Assembly: GCA_020442225.1 (NCBI GenBank)
Contig: JAGRKR010000263.1
Location: forward strand, 1 to 5,501
DNA length: 5,501 nucleotides
Reading direction: 5' to 3'
Origin: Hyphomicrobiaceae bacterium
GTDB lineage: Bacteria > Pseudomonadota > Alphaproteobacteria > Rhizobiales > Hyphomicrobiaceae
The position numbers and the translations under genes were made by a program. Below are positions 1 through 5,400 of this stretch, in pieces (positions within the stretch are counted from its first letter, which is position 1; the number at the start of each line of letters is the position of its first letter). Under the pieces are notes generated by a model, which worked only from the letters and a program-made list of their open reading frames with translations, had not been told where the DNA came from and made no database searches.

Positions 1-36
1 TCAATCTCCCCAAGGTTATCGCCTGACGAGGGATAT

Positions 37-51
37 ACTGCGGCGCGCAGT
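37..51. repeat. Short GC-rich inverted repeat (hairpin)
   Basis: Seen directly: two perfect 6-bp arms, ACTGCG and CGCAGT, separated by GCG. It lies downstream of the minus-strand helix-turn-helix gene, about 170 bases past its stop codon, so it could stop or stabilise that transcript. No T-run follows on either strand, so it is not a classical intrinsic terminator. A chance hairpin is also possible in GC-rich DNA. Confidence 0.3.
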
Positions 52-81
52 CGGATTCACTGATTAACCAGCGTAAACCAC

Positions 82-136
82 CAAAATACATTTTGTTATG
101 GCGACGGTTTTGATAAGCATTTTCTCAAAATACATT
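82..136. repeat. AT-rich pair of 11-bp direct repeats with palindromic cores
   Basis: The word CAAAATACATT occurs at 82-92 and again at 126-136, 44 bp apart. The first copy is part of a palindrome, CAAAAT-AC-ATTTTG (82-95). The second overlaps another, ATTTT-CTC-AAAAT (119-131). The local base composition is clearly more AT-rich than the rest of the window. Such paired, symmetrical AT-rich words can be protein-binding sites (regulator, integrase arm or nucleoid protein), but no function can be assigned from sequence. The stretch 1-219 otherwise holds no gene I can support. Confidence 0.4.
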
Positions 137-219
137 GCAGATCACGCTGGCTTGCTTTTCGAATTCTCTCTACAGTTGCCGCACTTGCCGGAGATGCGCG
201 TCACGATCGATGGCCACGG

Positions 220-450
220 TCACCGCCCATACTCTGAGGTCGACCCGAACTGGTGCTGGCCCAGCCAAGCCTCAAGGTCCTCGATCCGGTAGACCACCTT
301 TGCGCGCTTGCCCGGCCCCAGCTTGAAGTAGCGGGGCCCCGTCCCGTCTACACGCTTCTCCTCCAGCGTGCGCGGTGACATTCGGAGATACTCGCCCGCC
401 TCCACCGTCGTGAGCAGTGTCGACCTGCGCTGTCCTTCAGGAAGCACCAC
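220..450 (-). CDS. Excisionase/MerR-type helix-turn-helix DNA-binding protein
   Basis: This 76-residue protein is a small DNA-binding protein of the HTH_17 (AlpA/excisionase-like, MerR-superfamily) type. Such proteins act as transcription regulators or recombination directionality factors of mobile elements. Residues 11-34 form the helix-turn-helix (LLTTVEAGEYLRMSPRTLEE, then KRV). They are followed by the family's wing pattern GTGPRYFKLG (36-45), VVYRIEDLEAWL (52-63) and a short C-terminal tail containing STSE (70-73). The start is GTG at 450, chosen because a perfect AAGGAG Shine-Dalgarno (complement of 457-462) sits 6 bases upstream; a second GTG follows at once. The gene is divergent from the 524-1006 gene across a 73-bp gap with a strong palindrome, which suggests autoregulation and control of that neighbour. 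The pattern resembles proteins common on alphaproteobacterial integrative elements; that comparison is from memory. Family assignment is firm, the exact role is not. Confidence 0.88.
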   Translation of the reverse strand: MVLPEGQRRSTLLTTVEAGEYLRMSPRTLEEKRVDGTGPRYFKLGPGKRAKVVYRIEDLEAWLGQHQFGSTSEYGR

Positions 451-456
451 GACTAG

Positions 457-462
457 CTCCTT
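457..462 (-). promoter_or_regulatory. Ribosome binding site of the HTH gene
   Basis: Read on the minus strand this is AAGGAG, a consensus Shine-Dalgarno, 6 bases before the GTG codon at 450. It decides the start of the helix-turn-helix gene, which has no ATG near its N-terminus. Confidence 0.8.
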
Positions 463-480
463 GCCCCAGCTACCTCTCGT

Positions 481-495
481 TGCCTACTATAGGCA
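481..495. promoter_or_regulatory. Palindromic operator candidate between divergent genes
   Basis: Seen directly: TGCCTA-CTA-TAGGCA, a 15-bp palindrome with perfect 6-bp arms. Its centre (488) is 38 bp from the GTG start of the minus-strand HTH gene and 36 bp from the ATG of the plus-strand gene, so it sits almost exactly mid-way. It contains TATAGT on the minus strand (491-486, five of six matches to a sigma-70 -10 box) and TACTAT on the plus strand (485-490, four of six). A weak plus-strand -35, TTGCCC at 461-466, lies 18 bp upstream of the latter. A protein bound here would block both promoters. The obvious candidate is the HTH protein encoded next door; that link is inferred. Confidence 0.55.
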
Positions 496-523
496 TGGCG
501 TCCCAGGACACGGAACCTCTTTC

Positions 524-1006
524 ATGGACACACCCGAGGACTTGACCACGGTCTCACGCAACCTTGCGAACGAGCGCAAGCGGTACAGCGAGCTGCACAC
601 GCAGCTTCTCTCCGTGTTGCCACCATCGACCGCTGTGCAGGATCTGGCAGGGACTCTTATCACGCACTGCGAAGAGTTCGGGACCCGCCACACGGGGGAC
701 ACGCTCCGCGCAAAACCAGACGAGTTCGGCCTGTCGGAACGTCAGATCGATGCGGCGCTGCCGCTTCTCGAAGAGCTTCACGACATCGCCCTGACCATCG
801 ACACCCTGGCCAGCGCCCAGAACCGCATTCTCCGAGCTGACGCCCCCGCTCGGAGCAACGTGTACTACCTCCAGAACCGGCCCTTCACGGTTGACGAGCG
901 TGCGCGAGAGATGAGGTTCCTGGACTCAGGGGAGAAGCAGCCGATCGATCTGGATGGTCCCCGCCCCGAGCGCACTAGGCGGCGTCGGCGGGAGCGACAG
1001 CCATGA
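524..1006 (+). CDS. Hypothetical protein, 160 residues, Arg-rich C-terminus
   Basis: I do not recognise this protein. The frame is open further upstream, but that part runs through the divergent HTH gene, so ATG 524 is the first sensible start. A weak GGA (512-514) precedes it by 9 bases. It encodes 160 residues with no signal peptide or membrane segment. Residues 5-35 and 70-108 look mainly alpha-helical, with charged and leucine-rich repeats that could give a short coiled coil or dimer interface. A conserved-looking stretch NRPFTVDERAREMRFLD (118-134) follows. The last 16 residues are strongly basic, with RRRRR at 152-156, suggesting contact with nucleic acid. It is divergent from the HTH gene and shares the palindromic control region, so it is probably regulated by it. 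The balanced amino-acid composition favours a real gene; function is unknown. Confidence 0.65.
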   Translation: MDTPEDLTTVSRNLANERKRYSELHTQLLSVLPPSTAVQDLAGTLITHCEEFGTRHTGDTLRAKPDEFGLSERQIDAALPLLEELHDIALTIDTLASAQNRILRADAPARSNVYYLQNRPFTVDERAREMRFLDSGEKQPIDLDGPRPERTRRRRRERQP

Positions 1007-1247
1007 GGTCCACTTGCCGTTGTCATGCAGAAATGTGGCGCATCCTAAGCCTGACCAACGCGGAGCAGAGTTTGCAGACATCGAGAGCGGCGGTCTCTGC
1101 CTCGAACAGGTGAGGGATGGCCATGGCAGGACTCGGTCGTTCAGCGGACCTCTGGCATCTGCCGTCAGGTACGGAGCAACTCCCATTGGTGGGGATAGTC
1201 TGGTAGTCTCGTCACAGAACCAATGACTGGAGCGCCGGAGCACAACG
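1007..1247. other. Gap with no convincing gene
   Basis: This stretch of 241 bases lies between two plus-strand genes. A 36-codon open frame starts at ATG 1003 in an ATGA overlap with the upstream stop and ends at 1113. Further on, in the same frame, a 29-codon frame starts at ATG 1117 and ends at the TAG at 1204-1206, with AGGTGAGG (1108-1115) as a possible ribosome site for its second ATG (1123). Neither peptide resembles anything I know. A near-tandem TAGTCTGG/TAGTCTCG occurs at 1196-1211. Nothing else stands out. Confidence 0.4.
1237..1240 (+). promoter_or_regulatory. Ribosome binding site of the 83-residue gene
   Basis: GGAG, 7 bases before the GTG codon at 1248. It supports GTG 1248 as the start; no in-frame ATG is available nearby. 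Confidence 0.6.
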
Positions 1248-1499
1248 GTGACCGAGGACCCAAAGCTGATCAGCTCGCGCCACAACGGGCGCGTTACAAG
1301 AGATGGCGTGACGGTTGAGCTCTGCATCTACCGCCTTGAGCATACCAAGTGGACTTTGGAGGTCGTCGACGCTGAAGGCACGTCAACCGTTTGGGATGAC
1401 GAGTTCGACACGGACGACGACGCATTTGCCGAATTCAATCGCACTACAGCTGCAGGAATGCTGGAGTTCCAGCCGACTGCCTCCAAGCTGAAAAACTAA
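1248..1499 (+). CDS. Small acidic hypothetical protein, 83 residues
   Basis: The start is GTG, backed by GGAG 7 bases upstream. The 83-residue product is soluble and acidic, with no signal peptide or membrane span. Residues 7-30 and 35-49 alternate in a beta-strand manner (VTVELCIYRLEH, WTLEVVDAEGTSTVW), followed by an acidic DDEFDTDDDAFAEF segment (50-63) that should form a helix. This beta-beta-beta-alpha outline, with Trp35 and Trp49 and one Cys (26), is compact and looks like a real fold. From memory, similar small proteins occur in alphaproteobacterial accessory regions without known function; I cannot verify this here. It follows the 160-residue gene by 241 bases on the same strand, so co-transcription is possible but not shown. 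A hairpin lies 23 bases after the stop. Real gene likely; role unknown. Confidence 0.75.
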   Translation: MTEDPKLISSRHNGRVTRDGVTVELCIYRLEHTKWTLEVVDAEGTSTVWDDEFDTDDDAFAEFNRTTAAGMLEFQPTASKLKN

Positions 1500-1522
1500 G
1501 CTCGCGAGAGCGGAGCAGAGAA

Positions 1523-1543
1523 AGGCGACCTCAGCGATCGCCT
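1523..1543. terminator. Hairpin after the 83-residue gene, possible terminator
   Basis: AGGCGA (1523-1528) and TCGCCT (1538-1543) form a 6-bp stem around a 9-base loop. The stem can be extended by CAG/CTG through a bulge. It starts 23 bases after the stop codon of the 83-residue gene. No T-run follows, so termination would have to be non-canonical or the hairpin may only protect the message end. Confidence 0.35.
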
Positions 1544-1827
1544 CTGATCAGCCATCGGATCGGCCGTCGAGACGTGTTGCGATACCTCGATCAACGGACG
1601 TCACCGAGCGCGCACCCAGACCCAGCCGGCCGAGCGACACCTTCGCCGGCATCGCGGCGGTCTGATCATCCCGGCCCTGCGGGGCCCGCAATTACACCAC
1701 ACGTCGGGGCACTACCCTTCTCGCCGACACGCGATGTTCAGCGTATCGCAAAAGCCACACTCTCTTTCTGAAACATTGGCTGTGAGCACCAATTGTCGGG
1801 ACAGTGACCGCATGCCATCGCGTACAT

Positions 1828-1857
1828 TTGTGAGAGTGGGGCTGACGCTGGCACAAT
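1828..1857 (+). promoter_or_regulatory. Possible sigma-70-type promoter of the large gene
   Basis: TTGTGA (1828-1833) and CACAAT (1852-1857) each match four of six consensus positions and are 18 bp apart. Transcription would begin near 1864, giving a leader of about 30 bases before ATG 1895. If true, the earlier in-frame ATG at 1856 would lie inside the -10 box and could not be used. The match is weak and is only suggestive. Confidence 0.3.
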
Positions 1858-1881
1858 GTCCGATAAGGTCGGCGGGCAACT

Positions 1882-1889
1882 GGGGGGAG
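1882..1889 (+). promoter_or_regulatory. Ribosome binding site deciding the start of the large gene
   Basis: GGGGGGAG lies 5 bases before ATG 1895. The alternative ATG 1856 has no comparable purine-rich site, so 1895 is preferred. Confidence 0.65.
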
Positions 1890-1894
1890 TGCGC

Positions 1895-4800
1895 ATGTCG
1901 AACCAGCCGGCTGTCAAGGCCCAAGCCGTCACGCTCGCGATTCGCAAAGGCTCGATAGTTGCGCCGCTGCTGTTGCTGCTGTTGACGATATTTCTTTTTG
2001 TCGTCTACGCGCTGCCCTCCGAGCATGCCGAACTCGCTCGCAAGCTCAAGCTGACCAAGTTGGACCCAACCGCGAAAGACATCATCACGCGCTTCAGCGA
2101 GGTCTACGGGTCAACCAATCAGGCACTGCGCGATGAGATCTGGAGCGCGAACAAGCTCAATCCCTGGACCTACGTCACGGACATCCTGCGTCCGCTCTTC
2201 AAGGCGTACCTCGAGCAGCTCATAGACGACTTCAGGCTAATCGTAGTGAGCTTCGTAGGCACGGTGTCGACTCTCGCCCTTTACGCGCTCATTCCCGGGC
2301 TTGCGGGCCTCATCTACCGGCGCCAGTTCACCATCTGGTTCCTGGCCTCCTTCGCCGTGCTGCTGGCGATCAACAGCTCGGGCATCTTCAAGAGCCTCAG
2401 CGGCGGCGGCGAGCCGATGCCCGGTTCCGGCCTGCTGCTCATCTTCCTGATCTCCCAGATATTGATCCTGATCTTGGCATTCCGGCTCCGGAGACAGACG
2501 TCAAGTGTCAGAAGGGTTTCGCCGGCCGTTCACAACTGGCTGCTCAAGGGCGCCCTTGTCGGTTCCGGCATCGCGCTCTGGCAGCTCTGGATGCCCTACG
2601 GAAGCGGTGAGGCAGACAAGGTAGCGAAGCCCGCGGCCATGGCTACTCCTGCGCCAAAGGTGCCGGGCGCCGACGTCGAAGCCTTCCGCGACTGTCCCGA
2701 TCCGAGGTGTCCGGCGCTCGTCAGGATCGCCGGCGCGACCTTCACCATGGGCTCGCCGCCACCGCCGCCGGACCAGGCCACGAGCTCGCGTGGCATCCAA
2801 CGCATGCGCGAATCGCCCGTGCACACCGTCACGGTGAAGACGTTCTGGATCGGCCGCTACGAGGTGACGAACGAGGAATGGGCAGCCTGTGTCGCTGCCA
2901 AGGCCTGCGTCGAGCTCAAGCGGCCTGAATTCATGACCGGGCGCCACCCGGTTGCTGGCGTCTCCTACGAGGAGGCCAAGCAATACGCTGCTTGGCTGTC
3001 GGCGCGCCTGAAGCAGACCTATCGCCTGCCATCGGAATCGGAGTGGGAGCTCGCCGCCCGCGCCGGCACCCAAACGACATTCGCGCACGGCGACCACGAG
3101 GACGGCAGTTACGGGTGGACCGCCCGTGACTTCCCCATCTCACGCGACGCCAAGCCTCAACCGGTCGGTACAAAGAAGCCGAATCCCCTAGGCCTCTACG
3201 ACATGCAGGGTAACGTCGAGGAATGGGTCGGGGATTGCTGGTTCGAGTCCTATGCCGGCCATCCGACCGACGGGTCGGCGCGGACCGACTGCACCAATGC
3301 TAGCCCTGCCGGCGCGCGCATCGCCCGCGGCGGCGCATCGTTCTACATGCAGTACCATGACACCCGACCGCGGCATCGCATCTGGGCGCAGAGCGGGCGG
3401 GCCGCCTGGCGCGGTCTGCGGCTCGTGCGCGAGGAGACCGCCACCGGTGGTCCGGTGCATCCGGTCGCTGCGCTCGGCCCCATTTCCGTCGCCACGGCTT
3501 CGCCGAAGAAGCCCGCGACGGGCATGCGCGGCGACGGCGGCATGAAGGCCTTCGTCACCACCGGCTTCACCGGCTGGGTGTTCAAGTTGGAGCTCATCCT
3601 CGTCGGTCTGCCGCTGATCTATTCGCTCTTGCGCAACTCGGCCGCCTGGACCGAGAGGAAGCGCAAGAACATCGTCATCTGCCTCGACGGCACGAGCAAC
3701 ACGCCAGACCAGATCGACCATGGGTTCGCTGCGACGACCAACGTCTACAAGCTTTTCCGCATGCTCAAATCCGACGCCGAGGGCATATTCCAGCCGGGCG
3801 ACAAGTTCGATGCCTCGTTGTGCAAGCGCTACCGTAATGGCGAGGCGCAGCAGATCGCCTTCTACTACGCCGGCGTCGGCAACAAGTACGACAACGATCC
3901 GATCCTGCAGACGCTCGGCATGGCGGCAGGCGCCGGCGCCGCCGACATGGTGGAGCGGGCCTACCAGGATCTCGTACGCGTCTATCAGAAAGGCGATCGC
4001 GTCTTCATCTTCGGCTTCAGCCGGGGGGCCGCGATCTCGCGGCTCCTGGCGCGCGCGATCGACGCCCGAGGTGCGCCGCGGTCAGTGTGGACGATCAGGC
4101 TGTTCGGCAAGCACCGAACACTTTGGGCCTCGAAGAGCAAGCAGCCGGTTGCCATCGACGTGCTCGGCTGCTGGGATACCGTAGGCTCCTTCGGCGTCGC
4201 TAAGACGATCGCTGGCATCAATTTCCAGCAGCTCAACGTCGGCCGTGACCTGTCGGTGCCGGAGAACGTGCAGCAAGCCTATCACATGGTCTCCCTCGAC
4301 GAGCAGCGCGACAGCTTCGAGCCGACGCTGATGGACCCCGATCCCAACCGGCCCGAGCGCATCGTCGAGGTCTGGTTCGCGGGCGATCACGCCAACGTCG
4401 GCGGCGGCTGGGCGACGGACCGGCTATCCGACATCACGCTCGACTTCCTGCTCAACCGCATTTCCAGCGGCTATGCCAACAGCGCTGATCTGGCCGGCCA
4501 GGACGAGAGCTGGGGCCTCTACCTCAAGGCCTGGAAGGCCGACAAGGCGGACTACTGGGAGCGCCAGGACGACAATCCCCATATCGTCGATCCCGACCCG
4601 CTCGGACAGATCCAACAGTGGTTCAGCCATCTCTACCAATACCGGCCGCGCAAGCTTCCGCAGCACGCGGTGATCTCGGACACGGTCTTCAACCGCATGG
4701 TCGACGCACTGCCACTCTACGCGCCACAGGCTCTGTTCAACCTCAATGACGAGCTCGACCGGCGCCGCGATCTCATCGCCGAGCAGGTCGCCAAGCTCCA

Positions 4801-4987
4801 GGAAACGAAACTGCTCTCCGACGAAGACCTGAAGAAAATCGAAGGCTACAAGGCGAAGCTGCGCCTCAACCGCTTCGAGGACTACTGGGACAACAAAATC
4901 CTGCCAGCGCGGAAGGGCAGGTTCAAACCTCCTGCAGAAGCGCTGGCCAATGCCATTGCCCCGCCTAAGGAGATGCAAGCCGCCTGA
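1895..4987 (+). CDS. Multi-spanning membrane protein: FGE-like domain fused to DUF2235 hydrolase
   Basis: This 1030-residue protein starts at ATG 1895, where a strong GGGGGGAG site lies 5 bases upstream; ATG 1856 would add 13 residues. Transmembrane segments are visible at about 20-40, 115-140, 146-160, 180-196 and probably 216-233. Residues 264-513 form an FGE-sulfatase (SUMF1/EgtB/PvdO) domain: TFTMGS (282-287), IGRYEVTNEEW (319-329), RLPSESEWELAARAG (377-391), GLYDMQGNVEEW (433-444), ARGGASF (477-483), WRGLRLVR (505-512). The catalytic cysteine pair of true FGE is missing, so formylglycine formation is unlikely. A further span (560-579) leads to a DUF2235 alpha/beta hydrolase from about 590: ICLDGTSN (595-602), nucleophile elbow GFSRG with Ser709, WDTVGS with Asp761, and GDHANVGGGW with His832. 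DUF2235 includes the Tle1 phospholipase effectors of type VI secretion, so an esterase or lipase activity is plausible. Residues 949-998 are a charged helical tail. Basic residues flank the spans so that FGE is predicted periplasmic and the hydrolase cytoplasmic. Substrate and role are unknown; no operon partner is seen. Confidence 0.93.
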   Translation: MSNQPAVKAQAVTLAIRKGSIVAPLLLLLLTIFLFVVYALPSEHAELARKLKLTKLDPTAKDIITRFSEVYGSTNQALRDEIWSANKLNPWTYVTDILRPLFKAYLEQLIDDFRLIVVSFVGTVSTLALYALIPGLAGLIYRRQFTIWFLASFAVLLAINSSGIFKSLSGGGEPMPGSGLLLIFLISQILILILAFRLRRQTSSVRRVSPAVHNWLLKGALVGSGIALWQLWMPYGSGEADKVAKPAAMATPAPKVPGADVEAFRDCPDPRCPALVRIAGATFTMGSPPPPPDQATSSRGIQRMRESPVHTVTVKTFWIGRYEVTNEEWAACVAAKACVELKRPEFMTGRHPVAGVSYEEAKQYAAWLSARLKQTYRLPSESEWELAARAGTQTTFAHGDHEDGSYGWTARDFPISRDAKPQPVGTKKPNPLGLYDMQGNVEEWVGDCWFESYAGHPTDGSARTDCTNASPAGARIARGGASFYMQYHDTRPRHRIWAQSGRAAWRGLRLVREETATGGPVHPVAALGPISVATASPKKPATGMRGDGGMKAFVTTGFTGWVFKLELILVGLPLIYSLLRNSAAWTERKRKNIVICLDGTSNTPDQIDHGFAATTNVYKLFRMLKSDAEGIFQPGDKFDASLCKRYRNGEAQQIAFYYAGVGNKYDNDPILQTLGMAAGAGAADMVERAYQDLVRVYQKGDRVFIFGFSRGAAISRLLARAIDARGAPRSVWTIRLFGKHRTLWASKSKQPVAIDVLGCWDTVGSFGVAKTIAGINFQQLNVGRDLSVPENVQQAYHMVSLDEQRDSFEPTLMDPDPNRPERIVEVWFAGDHANVGGGWATDRLSDITLDFLLNRISSGYANSADLAGQDESWGLYLKAWKADKADYWERQDDNPHIVDPDPLGQIQQWFSHLYQYRPRKLPQHAVISDTVFNRMVDALPLYAPQALFNLNDELDRRRDLIAEQVAKLQETKLLSDEDLKKIEGYKAKLRLNRFEDYWDNKILPARKGRFKPPAEALANAIAPPKEMQAA
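1967..1984 (+). repeat. Tandem 9-bp duplication in the first membrane segment
   Basis: CTGCTGTTG occurs twice in direct succession (1967-1975, 1976-1984) and encodes the six leucines at residues 25-30 of the large protein. The unit keeps the reading frame, so gain or loss would change the membrane helix by three residues without breaking the gene. Confidence 0.6.
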
Positions 4988-5387
4988 TCCAAAGACGACC
5001 GGAAGCGATCACTTCGGCCCCATCAATCTCTCTGGTGATCCAATAGACCGGGGCGAGCCCAATCGAGTGTCCGCCGTGGCAGTTCGACCGGCTTCGCCAC
5101 CACGACGGTCTCGTTACGGACGAGGTGCGTCGGGGCATGCCGGCGTTCCGTTGGCACGTACAATGTTGACCCGAGCGCGCCGCAAGTGCTCAGGGCCACC
5201 ATGGGTCAGAATGCTCGATCCGGCTACGTGCAGGCGCGATAGGGTCGAAAGCGGCCTGCAGACACCGGAATCCGCCGCACTGCAGCGAAATTCGAGCAGA
5301 AGACCACCGAGTTTATGTCACGAAAAGCACACGTGGCCGCGTCCCGCAGATGAGAACGAAAGCGGCGTGGACCGTCACGCTGCCATC

Positions 5388-5400
5388 CGCCTCTTAGGCG
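5388..5400. repeat. Inverted repeat next to the right-edge ATG
   Basis: CGCCT-CTT-AGGCG has perfect 5-bp arms and ends directly before the ATG at 5401. As RNA it would place a tight hairpin against that start codon; as DNA it could be an operator half-site pair. It may also be chance. Confidence 0.3.

Larger units (their letters stand above)
1500..1894. other. Long noncoding stretch upstream of the large gene
   Basis: No gene is supported in these 395 bases. A GTG-started frame at 1574-1771 gives a Pro/Ser/Arg-rich peptide with no ribosome site and looks like chance. Apart from the hairpin at 1523-1543 there is a second GC hairpin, GGCCC-TGCG-GGGCC (1673-1686), and a symmetrical TGTC-GG-GACA near 1795-1804. 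The right end carries the possible promoter and ribosome site of the large gene. Confidence 0.5.

Noticed and set aside
1..91. Minus-strand frame starting at ATG 91 and running off the left edge (30 codons)
   Set aside because: No ribosome site, and the ATG falls within the AT-rich palindrome. Two other frames in this stretch are open as well, so it is uninformative.
98..292. 64-codon plus-strand frame at the left end
   Set aside because: No ribosome site; its second half is antisense to the HTH gene.
368..523. Upstream extension of the 160-residue gene to 368
   Set aside because: The extension runs antisense through the well-supported HTH gene and its ribosome site, and its residues look like a chance translation.
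926..1327. 133-codon minus-strand frame
   Set aside because: It overlaps the ends of two better plus-strand genes, has Pro/Ser/Arg-rich composition and no recognisable motif or ribosome site.
1673..1686. GC hairpin GGCCC-TGCG-GGGCC as a terminator
   Set aside because: Only five pairs, no T-run, and about 175 bases from the nearest upstream stop; expected by chance in such GC-rich DNA.
1856..1894. Earlier in-frame ATG 1856 as start of the large protein
   Set aside because: It has no ribosome site, would overlap the possible -10 box, and adds residues of no visible function. ATG 1895 has a strong GGGGGGAG at good spacing.
2501..3721. Long minus-strand frames of 198 and 177 codons
   Set aside because: They lie antisense to conserved FGE and DUF2235 motifs and are the usual shadow frames of high-GC coding DNA.
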